NCBI GenBank assembly: GCA_964574335.1
Contig: CAZNNH010000191.1
Span: 1 to 11,873 of the forward strand
Length of the DNA: 11,873 nucleotides
From: CAZNNH01 sp964574335
Lineage (GTDB): Bacteria; Acidobacteriota; Vicinamibacteria; Fen-336
Direction: 5' to 3'
Shown here: positions 1-6,201 of the stretch, one piece after another
Position numbering within the stretch: position 1 is the stretch's first letter
Layout: each line of letters starts with the position of its first letter
Program-made: the position numbers and the translations under genes
The notes under the pieces: model-generated
Seen by the model: the letters and a program-made list of their open reading frames with translations, nothing else
Told to the model about the DNA's origin: nothing
Databases searched by the model: none

Positions 1-750
1 CATGCCGATGTGCATGGCCATGTTGCAGAACCAGGCGAAGAAGGTCACGTGCCAGAAGGTGAACTTGGTCTGCCCGGGCAGCGGGTCACCGCCCTTCCAC
101 ATCACCTCGCTCGCGATCCTCCAAAAGCTGCTCGGCGAGTCGATGCCCAGCTTGCGGGCGGCCACGATGCCGAAGGCCAGGAACACCAGCACCATCCAGG
201 GAGCGGCGACGTTGGCGAAGCGAGCCACGGTCTGGTAGCCGTAGGCGGCCACGATGGCGATCAGCCCGCCCACCACCAGCACCGACAGGATCCAGCCCAG
301 CCCGTGCGGGTAGAGGTCGTTGAGCCCGGGCATGTCCATGTCGAACCAGACCCCCACCGCGGTGGCCGAGACCGTGACCATGGCGCCGGCCAGGAAGCAG
401 AACATCACCCCGTTGGCCAGGTTGTAGAGGGTCACCAGCTTGCGGCCACAGATCCGCTCGAGCTGGTAGTAGAGGGTGAGGCGGGCGCGGGTGGCGATCG
501 GCGCGGTCAGGAAGGTCCAGCTCAGCACCGCCAGCAGGTTGCCGAGCAGGAGCCCCGCCACCAGGTCGAAGGCGCCCACGCCGGCGGCCACGAACAGGGG
601 GCCGATCATCAGCTCGGTGCCGGCGGTGTGCTCGCCAGCGTACATGCCGACGAAGCTGTGGAAGCCGAGCCGCGCGCGCTCGGGCACCGGCTCCCGCTCG
701 AACTCGCCGCCGTCCGCGGTCGGGGTGGGGTCCGTCTCCGGGGCGGCCAT
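1..750 (-). CDS. NCS1-like (purine-cytosine permease-type) membrane transporter, 3' end outside window
   Basis: This is an integral membrane transporter, of which the first 250 codons are visible; the rest lies beyond the left edge. After a polar acidic N-terminus (about residues 1-35) come hydrophobic stretches at about 44-62, 63-84, 108-134, 150-171, 178-198 and 231-250. Phrases such as GEHTAGTELMIGPLF, LTLYYQLERICGRKLVTLYN and FANVAAPWMVLVF recall the NCS1/purine-cytosine-permease-like proteins often found beside sugar-catabolic genes in Planctomycetes and related bacteria. The substrate is not shown by sequence. Its position 12 bases after rhaD on the same strand suggests co-transcription, so I infer uptake of L-rhamnose or a related sugar rather than a nucleobase. 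The ATG at 748-750 is chosen because it follows the rhaD stop closely; its Shine-Dalgarno site (AGGATCAGGG) is weak. Family call fairly sure, substrate speculative. Confidence 0.8.
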   Translation of the reverse strand, partial: MAAPETDPTPTADGGEFEREPVPERARLGFHSFVGMYAGEHTAGTELMIGPLFVAAGVGAFDLVAGLLLGNLLAVLSWTFLTAPIATRARLTLYYQLERICGRKLVTLYNLANGVMFCFLAGAMVTVSATAVGVWFDMDMPGLNDLYPHGLGWILSVLVVGGLIAIVAAYGYQTVARFANVAAPWMVLVFLAFGIVAARKLGIDSPSSFWRIASEVMWKGGDPLPGQTKFTFWHVTFFAWFCNMAMHIGM

Positions 751-762
751 GGTGCCCTGATC

Positions 763-2958
763 CTACCGGAGAAAGGCCTCGTGCAGGCCGCCGTCGACGG
801 CCAGCACCTGGCCGGTGGTCTTGGAAGCCGCCCTGGAGACCAGGAAGTGGACGGCCTCCGCCTGGTCCTCGGGAAGGATCGGCTTCTTGATCAGGGTGCG
901 TTGGGCGTAGAAGTCGGCCAGCCGGTCGCGGAGCGCCTCGGTGGGCTCCGACTCCTCGAATCCGACTCCGTACTTCGACAGCGAGGCGATCACCCGCTCG
1001 CGAGGGAACATCGTCGACCCCGCCACCACCGTGGCCGGGGCCACCGCGTTGACCCGCACCAGCGGCGCCAGCTCGATCGCCAGCTCGCGCACCAGGTGGT
1101 TGGCCGCCGCCTTGGAGGCGTCGTAGGCGAGGGATCCCTTCTTGGGCACCACCGCGTTGGCGCTGGTGGTGAGGAGGAAGCTGCCCGGCAGCCCCTGCGC
1201 CACCCAGATCCGGCGCGCCTCGTCGGCGACGATGTAGCCGCCGGTCACGTTGACGTCGAAGGTGGTCCGCCAGTGGGCATCGCCGATCCTACCGCCGGAG
1301 TCGGGGGGAACGAAGACGCCCGCCGTCACGATGACGTGGTCGACCCCGCCGTAGGCGAGGAGCGCCTGCTCGAACATGGCGCGCACCGACTCGCGCCGCG
1401 TCACGTCGGCGGCGAGCGCGATGGCCGGACCGCAGCCGGAGAGCCCGGAGCCGGCCACGCCGATGCCGACGCCGTGCTTCTCGGTGAGCTCCCTGGCGGT
1501 TTTCTCGGCGGCGGCGGCATCGCGGTCGACGCAGACCAGGTGGGCGCCTTCCCGCGCCAGGCGATGGGCCACCGCCCGGCCGATGCCGCTGCCCGCGCCC
1601 ACCACCACCGCTACCTGCCGGGCCAGCTCCTTCTCGGGCGGCATCCGGCGCAGCTTGGCCTCCTCCAGGCGCCAGTACTCGATGTCGAAGGCCTCCTGGG
1701 CGGGGAGGGCGATGTACTCGTCGATCGCCTCGGCCCCCCGCATCACCTCGACCGCGCAGTTGTAGAACTCGGCGGCGACCCGTGACTCGCTCTTGCTCGC
1801 CCCCCAGGCGACCATCCCCACCCCCGGGACCAGGATCACGGTCGGGTTCGGGTTGCGCATCGGGGGCGAGTCGGGGTGGCGGCACCCCTCGTAGTACGCG
1901 GTGTAGTCGGCTCGGTACTTCTCGAGTCCCTCCTCCAGCTTGCGCCGGAGCGCCTCCATGTCCTCGGCGGCGGGATCCCAGTCGACGTACAGGGGCTTGA
2001 TCTTGGTGCGCAGGAAGTGATCGGGGCAGCTCGTGCCGAGCGCCGAAAGCCGCGGCGCGTCCACCGAGCTCACGAAGCGTTGGATGCCGGCGTCGCACTG
2101 GACGGTGGCGACGAGCGGCTTCCCCTCGTACGCCACCTTCCCCCGCAGCCAGGGGAGCAGCTCCGCCAGCAGATGGTCCCGGGTCTTGCCTTCGAGGGGG
2201 GCGTGCCTCTGTCCGCCGAAGGTTCGCTCGCCCTTGTCGTGCTTGTCGATGAACTCGGCCGCCCTCTCGATCAGCGTCAGCGTCCGCTCGTAGCAGGCCT
2301 TGTCGTCGTCGGCCCAGTTGATGAGGCCGTGCTGTCCCATGATGATCCCCTGGAGCATCGGGTTCTCGCGGCACATCCGCGACATCTCCAGGCCGAGCTC
2401 GAAGCCGGGTCGCAGCCAGGGGGTGAAGCCCACCTCGTCACCGAAGATCTCGCGGGTGAGCTCCCGGGAGCGGCGGGCGGCGGCGACGGCGATCAGGGCG
2501 TTCGGGTGCATGTGGTCGACGTGCCGGGCCGGCACGAAGCCGTGCAGGGGGGTGTCGATGGAGGCGGCGCGGGGGTTGAGGTTGAAGGTGCAGTGGGGGA
2601 AGTAGCCCACCATCTTGTCCTCGGCCTCCGATTTGGGACCGCGCGGCTCCATGGCGGCGTAGGTCTGCTGGAGCGCCAGCAGCTTTTCCTGGTAGAGCGA
2701 GGCGAAGTTCGAGAGCGTGCTGGTGCGCAGGTCGCCGCCCGAGCCCTTGACCCACAGCACGCTCGCCGACTTGCCGGTGAGGGGATCGGTCTCGGTGGTC
2801 TTGGACGAGGTGTTGCCCCCCCCGGTGTTGGTGATGCGCTGGTCCCGCCCCAGGCAGTTGGAGCGGTAGACCAGGCGCTCGGCGGGAGAGAGGCGGCCGG
2901 CCACTTCGTCATCCCAGAAGCTCTCGACGTGCTTGAACCGCTTCTTATCTGTGGACAT
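763..2958 (-). CDS. rhaD: Bifunctional rhamnulose-1-phosphate aldolase / lactaldehyde (short-chain) dehydrogenase
   Basis: This 731-residue cytoplasmic fusion enzyme should cleave L-rhamnulose-1-phosphate to dihydroxyacetone phosphate and L-lactaldehyde, and then oxidise (or reduce) the lactaldehyde with NAD(P). Residues about 15-430 form a class II aldolase domain: KGSGGDLR at 71-78, the HxH metal ligands at H149 and H151, and a further conserved His at 210 in GQHGLINW. Residues about 446-731 form a short-chain dehydrogenase: GAGSGIG at 454-460 for the dinucleotide, catalytic S599, and the Y612-xxx-K616 pair. Length and order fit the RhaD aldolase-ADH fusion family (Bacillus RhaEW). An open frame extends upstream to 3381, but the ATG at 2956-2958 has GGGGAGGAA just before it and begins the conserved domain. 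It lies upstream of the transporter gene and is divergent from the DeoR regulator that probably controls it. The exact sugar could also be a related 6-deoxy-ketose phosphate. Confidence 0.93.
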   Translation of the reverse strand: MSTDKKRFKHVESFWDDEVAGRLSPAERLVYRSNCLGRDQRITNTGGGNTSSKTTETDPLTGKSASVLWVKGSGGDLRTSTLSNFASLYQEKLLALQQTYAAMEPRGPKSEAEDKMVGYFPHCTFNLNPRAASIDTPLHGFVPARHVDHMHPNALIAVAAARRSRELTREIFGDEVGFTPWLRPGFELGLEMSRMCRENPMLQGIIMGQHGLINWADDDKACYERTLTLIERAAEFIDKHDKGERTFGGQRHAPLEGKTRDHLLAELLPWLRGKVAYEGKPLVATVQCDAGIQRFVSSVDAPRLSALGTSCPDHFLRTKIKPLYVDWDPAAEDMEALRRKLEEGLEKYRADYTAYYEGCRHPDSPPMRNPNPTVILVPGVGMVAWGASKSESRVAAEFYNCAVEVMRGAEAIDEYIALPAQEAFDIEYWRLEEAKLRRMPPEKELARQVAVVVGAGSGIGRAVAHRLAREGAHLVCVDRDAAAAEKTARELTEKHGVGIGVAGSGLSGCGPAIALAADVTRRESVRAMFEQALLAYGGVDHVIVTAGVFVPPDSGGRIGDAHWRTTFDVNVTGGYIVADEARRIWVAQGLPGSFLLTTSANAVVPKKGSLAYDASKAAANHLVRELAIELAPLVRVNAVAPATVVAGSTMFPRERVIASLSKYGVGFEESEPTEALRDRLADFYAQRTLIKKPILPEDQAEAVHFLVSRAASKTTGQVLAVDGGLHEAFLR

Positions 2959-3007
2959 GCCCGATTCCTCCCCGAGGCTCCACGAGGGCCTTGACAGATC
3001 ACAGATA
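2946..3007. promoter_or_regulatory. Candidate operator: separated 8-base inverted repeat
   Basis: TATCTGTG at 2946-2953 and CACAGATA at 3000-3007 are exact reverse complements, 46 bases apart. A near copy, GACAGAT (2993-2999), sits beside the right arm. One arm lies in the first codons of rhaD; the other covers the predicted rhaD -10 and the spacer of the divergent promoter. Spaced sites of this sort fit a multimeric DeoR-type repressor that loops DNA, but an 8-base repeat can arise by chance. Confidence 0.35.
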
Positions 3008-3019
3008 TTACCACATACT
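2991..3019 (+). promoter_or_regulatory. Sigma-70-type promoter for the DeoR-family regulator
   Basis: TTGACA (2991-2996, perfect -35) is followed after 17 bases by CATACT (3014-3019, four of six matches to the -10 consensus). The expected start is near 3026, about 39 bases before the regulator's start codon. It overlaps the candidate rhaD promoter on the other strand, so one bound repressor could close both. Confidence 0.55.
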
Positions 3020-3032
3020 CCAACCCATCCAA
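3005..3032 (-). promoter_or_regulatory. Candidate sigma-70-type promoter for the rhaD operon
   Basis: Read on the minus strand, TTGGAT (3032-3027) and TAATAT (3010-3005) are 16 bases apart. Transcription would start near 2998, giving a leader of about 40 bases before the rhaD ATG. The -35 match is weak. Support comes from its place in the only A+T-rich patch of the region and from its overlap with the divergent promoter, typical of a repressor-controlled pair. Prediction only. Confidence 0.4.
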
Positions 3033-3064
3033 ATGCATGGAAGTGGTGGGCCGGGAGCGGATCG

Positions 3065-3829
3065 GTGAACGCGATGTTCGCCGAGCAGCGCCGGCGGCGG
3101 ATCGTGGAGGCGCTCGCGCAGCAGGGCTCGGTCCGGGTGGCGGCGCTCTCCAGGAAGCTGGGGGTCACCGAGGAGACGGTGCGCCGCGACCTCGACAGCC
3201 TCGGGCGTGCAGGGAAGCTCCGCCGGATCCACGGCGGCGCGCTGGCCCTCGACGAGGCGCGTCGCGACCTGCCTTTCGACATGCGGCAGGCGACCCACCT
3301 GCCCGAGAAGGAGGCGATCGGCCGGGCTGCCGCGTCGCTGGTGCGCGAGGGCGACGTGATCGCCCTCGACGCCAGCTCCACCGCCTACGAGATGGCGCTG
3401 GCGCTACCCGACGTCTCGCTCACCGTGCTCACGCCCTCGACCCCCATCGTGGTGGCGCTGGCGCTCCGGTCGTCGCTGCGCGTGGTCTCTACCGGAGGCC
3501 AGCTCGATGCGCCGTCGATGTCGTTCACCGGGCCCCTCGCCGAGCAGGCGCTCGAGCGCTTCAACGTGCACAAGGCCTTCCTCTCCTGCAAGGGCCTCGA
3601 CCGCGAGCGTGGGCTGAGCGAGGCCTCCGAAGCCCAGGCATCCTTCAAGCAGCGGATGATCGCGCTGGCCGACCAGACGGTGGCCCTGGTCGATCACAGC
3701 AAGCTGGGGGTGAGGTCGGTGGTCTTCTTCGCCGGCCTCGACCAGGTCGACGTGCTGGTCACCGACAGCCAGGCCCGCGCCGAGGAGCTCGAGGCGCTGG
3801 GCCGGCGGGTGATCCGGGCTGGGCCCTGA
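3065..3829 (+). CDS. DeoR/GlpR-family transcriptional regulator
   Basis: This 254-residue protein has the usual length and layout of sugar-phosphate-sensing DeoR repressors. The N-terminal winged helix-turn-helix covers about residues 5-58 (GSVRVAALSRKLGVTEETVR, then RRDL and IHGGA). A C-terminal isomerase-like effector domain spans about 77-240, with LDASSTA at 101-107, STGGQL at 142-147 and VDHSKLG at 209-215. It is read divergently from rhaD across a shared promoter patch. In Bacillus subtilis the DeoR-type RhaR responds to L-rhamnulose-1-phosphate; by analogy I infer the same role here, with derepression when the RhaD substrate builds up. I chose GTG 3065 because GGGAG lies 7 bases upstream; ATG 3074 is the alternative and shortens the protein by three residues. 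Codons upstream to 2933 have no Shine-Dalgarno support and lie outside the conserved domain. Confidence 0.9.
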   Translation: MNAMFAEQRRRRIVEALAQQGSVRVAALSRKLGVTEETVRRDLDSLGRAGKLRRIHGGALALDEARRDLPFDMRQATHLPEKEAIGRAAASLVREGDVIALDASSTAYEMALALPDVSLTVLTPSTPIVVALALRSSLRVVSTGGQLDAPSMSFTGPLAEQALERFNVHKAFLSCKGLDRERGLSEASEAQASFKQRMIALADQTVALVDHSKLGVRSVVFFAGLDQVDVLVTDSQARAEELEALGRRVIRAGP

Positions 3830-3894
3830 GCATCTCGCGTCTGCCGATCACGAGACGGCACTTCGATCTCGTCCAGTACCCGGTCCTTGGGTTC

Positions 3895-3923
3895 TTGAAA
3901 CCGGTCGATCTGAGTCCTAGAAT
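3895..3923 (+). promoter_or_regulatory. Strong sigma-70-type promoter ahead of the beta-propeller locus
   Basis: TTGAAA (3895-3900) and TAGAAT (3918-3923) each match five of six consensus bases and are exactly 17 bases apart. Transcription should start near 3930, leaving a leader of about 167 bases before the ATG at 4097. The rest of the 267-base gap after the regulator (3830-4096) shows no gene and no convincing terminator for the regulator; the CGTCT/AGACG pair at 3838-3857 is weak and lacks a T tract. Confidence 0.6.
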
Positions 3924-4039
3924 CCCTCACGACGCGTGCCCTCCGCGCGTTTGTTGAGGCTTGGCGCAGGGATCCGAGCCGGTGCATCAGAAGGGCCACG
4001 AGATCGCCGATGGCTGCCGCGCGGGTCCGCCCCACCAGC

Positions 4040-4064
4040 GGTGCCGATGGCGCCCGTCGGCACC
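4040..4064 (+). other. Leader RNA hairpin upstream of the beta-propeller gene
   Basis: GGTGCCGA (4040-4047) pairs perfectly with TCGGCACC (4057-4064) around a 9-base loop. It lies within the predicted 5' leader, ending 32 bases before the start codon and about 20 bases before the Shine-Dalgarno site. No T tract follows, so it is not an intrinsic terminator. It could affect mRNA stability or translation, but nothing recognisable as a known riboswitch was seen. Confidence 0.35.
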
Positions 4065-4096
4065 AACCGCGTCGGCTCGGAGCGAAGGGGGAACCG

Positions 4097-4471
4097 ATGA
4101 GGATCGGAGAGCGAGCTGGACGAGCGCTTGCGCTCGTCGCGTGTGTTGGCCTGTGTGCCTCCATCGCTCCGGCGGGCCGGACCGCTACGCCGGCCATCGA
4201 GCACGACACGCTGGTCGCTCCCGGGGGCCGCTCCGGTATCGCCCCCGCCGCTGCCTCGGTGGTCGAGGGATACGGCCGGCTTCCCCTCGCCTTCGAGGAG
4301 AACCGCGGCCAGACCGATCCGCAGGTGAGATTCGTGTCACGAGGCCACAGGTACACGTTGTTCCTCACGCCGAGCGAGGTGGTGCTCCGTATGCGGGCGG
4401 GAGAGGTGCCTGGGGAGCCAGGTCAGCCGGAGGAGCCGCACGGCCGCCCGAGCAGCCGGTTGCAGTGGTGA
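4097..4471 (+). CDS. N-terminal fragment of a secreted SBBP beta-propeller protein (frame-disrupted)
   Basis: This fragment encodes the exported start of the propeller protein. The ATG at 4097 has AAGGGGG 6 bases upstream and opens a Sec signal peptide (residues 1 to about 28: basic start MRIGERAGR, hydrophobic ALALVACVGLCASIA). The mature start contains YGRLPLAFEENRGQTDPQV, which is characteristic of the domain preceding SBBP repeats, followed by RYTLFLTPSEVVLRMR. Homologous content then switches to the next frame (a -1 or +2 shift) somewhere between about 4400 and 4460, and this frame stops at 4471 after a Pro/Glu/Arg-rich stretch unlike the family. As written, the product would be a short secreted fragment of about 124 residues. 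Either the gene is a real pseudogene or one base is wrong in the assembly; I see no poly-base slippery run that would argue for programmed frameshifting. Confidence 0.7.
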   Translation: MRIGERAGRALALVACVGLCASIAPAGRTATPAIEHDTLVAPGGRSGIAPAAASVVEGYGRLPLAFEENRGQTDPQVRFVSRGHRYTLFLTPSEVVLRMRAGEVPGEPGQPEEPHGRPSSRLQW

Positions 4472-4473
4472 GG

Positions 4474-6201
4474 ATGAGCCTCGTCGGGGCACGGAGCTCG
4501 CCGGAGATCGTGGGGATCGACGAGCTGCCCGGACGCAGCCACTACTTCGTGGGCAGTGATCCGTCGGCCTGGCGACGTGACATCCCCAGCTACGCCCGCG
4601 TCCGCTACCGCGAGGTCTATCCCGGGATCGACGTCGAGTACTACGGCAACCAGGGCCAGCTCGAGTACGACTTCGTCGTGAAGCCGGGCGCGGACCCGGG
4701 CCTGATCCGTCTCCGCTTCGCAGGCGCGGTTGAGACGCGCTCGGACGAAGCCGGGAACCTGGTGCTGCTCACGGCGGCCGGGGAGCTGATCCAGAAGCGC
4801 CCCGTCGTCTTCCAGGACGTGGATGGTAGGCGCCAAGAGGTCGACGGGCGGTATGTTCAACACGCTGACGAGGAGGTGGGATTCGAGATCCGGCCCTACG
4901 CCGCCGAGGCGCTGCTCGTGGTCGATCCGGTTCTCATCTATTCGACGTACCTGGGCGGGAGCAGCATAGACGAAGCGTCCGCCGTCGCCGTCGACGGGGC
5001 GGGGAGCGCGTACGTCACTGGCAGAACCGCATCCACGGACTTTCCGACCCAGAACGCGGCCCAAGGCGACCAGGCGACCTGGGATGTGTTCGTCACCAAG
5101 CTGTCTCCAGGTGGGGACTCGCTGGCGTACTCGACTTACCTCGGTGGCAACGATGCGGACATCGGGAACGGCATTGCCGTGGACGGAGCGGGGAGTGCGT
5201 ACGTCGGGGGACCTACGTTCTCAACGGACTTTCCGACGGCGAGCCCGTACCAGACCGACCAAGGAGGCCGTGACGTGTTCGTGGCGAAGCTGTCTCCGGA
5301 TGGGGGCTCATTGCTGTACTCGACCTACCTCGGAGGCAGCGCCGATGAGTCCAGCGGCGGGATCGCTGTAGATGGCGGAGGGAGCGCGTACGTCACAGGC
5401 TACACGAGCTCGACGGACTTTCCGACGGAGAATCCGTACCAGACGGACCAGGCATCTCTTGACGCGTTCGTGACCAGACTGTCGGCGGACGGCAGCTCGC
5501 TCGAGTACTCGACTTACCTCGGTGGGGGCGACGTGGATGGCGGCGCCGACATAGCCGTGGATGGATCCGGGAGCGCATACGTCGTCGGGTACACGTTCTC
5601 GACGGACTTCCCGACGGAGGGTCCGTACCAGACCGACCAGGGAGGGTGCGACGCCTTCGTGACGAAGCTCCATCCGAACGGCGGCTCGCTGGTGTACTCG
5701 ACGTACCTTGGTGGTGGTGGCTACGAAAGCGTGAGAGGCGCGGCCGTCGATGGAGCCGGGAGCGCATTCGTGACGGGCTTCACCGACTCGACGGACTTCC
5801 CGACGCAGGATCCCTACCAGACCGACCAGCCAGGACAGGACGCCTTCGTGACGAAGCTCTCGCCCGCCGGGAACTCCCTCGAGTACTCCACATACCTCGG
5901 TGGAAGCGGCGAGGAGTCGGCGCCCCGGATCGCGCTGGATGTAGTTGGGAGTGCCTTCGTCGCCGGTTCGACCGACTCGGCGGATTTCCCGCTGGAGAAT
6001 CCCTATCAGACCGACCAGCCGGGACAGGACGCCTTCGTGGTTACTACGTCGTGCGCGCCACGGACGTGTCGAACATGCAAGAGGAGGCGAACACGTCCGA
6101 GGCGTCGGTCTCACTCTCTTCCTGTGTCTCGGCGGCGCCTGAGGGAGTCCGGTTCTTCAACGTCTGCTCGGGGAACGGCCAGAACGTTCTGGACTGGGTG
6201 A
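4474..6201 (+). CDS. SBBP-repeat beta-propeller protein, main body (frame-disrupted, 3' end rearranged)
   Basis: This frame carries the rest of the family's N-terminal domain and the propeller repeats. Conserved phrases include SHYFVGSDPSAWRRDIPSY, YREVYPGIDVEYYG and LEYDFVVKPGADP, then six SBBP units (YSTYLGG ... IAVDGxGSAYVTG ... STDFPT ... PYQTDQ ... DAFVTKLSPDG). Such proteins are exported and often surface-attached; their ligands are mostly unknown. The frame is open well upstream, but homology begins at about 4459, so the true N-terminus is the fragment at 4097-4471. ATG 4474 is only the first internal ATG and lacks a signal peptide. Homology ends abruptly at 6039, inside the sixth unit; codons 6040-6201 are an Arg/Ser-rich out-of-frame tail that overlaps real coding in another frame. 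No membrane anchor or sorting signal remains. Confidence 0.75.
   Translation: MSLVGARSSPEIVGIDELPGRSHYFVGSDPSAWRRDIPSYARVRYREVYPGIDVEYYGNQGQLEYDFVVKPGADPGLIRLRFAGAVETRSDEAGNLVLLTAAGELIQKRPVVFQDVDGRRQEVDGRYVQHADEEVGFEIRPYAAEALLVVDPVLIYSTYLGGSSIDEASAVAVDGAGSAYVTGRTASTDFPTQNAAQGDQATWDVFVTKLSPGGDSLAYSTYLGGNDADIGNGIAVDGAGSAYVGGPTFSTDFPTASPYQTDQGGRDVFVAKLSPDGGSLLYSTYLGGSADESSGGIAVDGGGSAYVTGYTSSTDFPTENPYQTDQASLDAFVTRLSADGSSLEYSTYLGGGDVDGGADIAVDGSGSAYVVGYTFSTDFPTEGPYQTDQGGCDAFVTKLHPNGGSLVYSTYLGGGGYESVRGAAVDGAGSAFVTGFTDSTDFPTQDPYQTDQPGQDAFVTKLSPAGNSLEYSTYLGGSGEESAPRIALDVVGSAFVAGSTDSADFPLENPYQTDQPGQDAFVVTTSCAPRTCRTCKRRRTRPRRRSHSLPVSRRRLRESGSSTSARGTARTFWTG
4939..6039 (+). repeat. 189-bp coding tandem repeat (six SBBP units, last one truncated)
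   Basis: The codon for Tyr in YSTYLGG recurs at 4939, 5128, 5317, 5506, 5695 and 5884, a period of exactly 189 bp (63 codons) with no indels. Units 1-5 are complete; unit 6 stops after 156 bp (52 codons) at 6039. Units share long near-identical DNA stretches around the STDFPT and PYQTDQ codons, which points to recent duplication or gene conversion. Each unit probably makes one propeller blade. Confidence 0.88.

Noticed and set aside
10..1785. A 591-codon open frame on the plus strand opposite the transporter and rhaD.
   Set aside because: Its translation is rich in His, Arg, Gly and Asp without any domain, and it lies antisense to two clearly conserved proteins. Long antisense frames are expected in G+C-rich DNA.
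2959..3381. N-terminal extension of rhaD by 141 codons.
   Set aside because: It is antisense to the DeoR regulator, Arg/Ser-rich, crosses the shared promoter, and the ATG at 2958 has a strong ribosome site.
3838..3857. Terminator hairpin after the DeoR regulator.
   Set aside because: The stem is only five base pairs around a ten-base loop and no T tract follows.
3037..3957. A 306-codon plus-strand frame overlapping the DeoR gene.
   Set aside because: It is a shifted reading of the same DNA with low-complexity Arg/Gly/Ala content and no conserved motif.
4400..4460. Programmed ribosomal frameshifting in the SBBP gene.
   Set aside because: No slippery heptamer or long mononucleotide run is visible, and the gene has a second lesion downstream, so mutation or error is simpler.
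4939..6039. Regular repeats considered as a CRISPR or non-coding array.
   Set aside because: The 189-bp period keeps the codon frame and encodes SBBP motifs throughout; there are no spacers.
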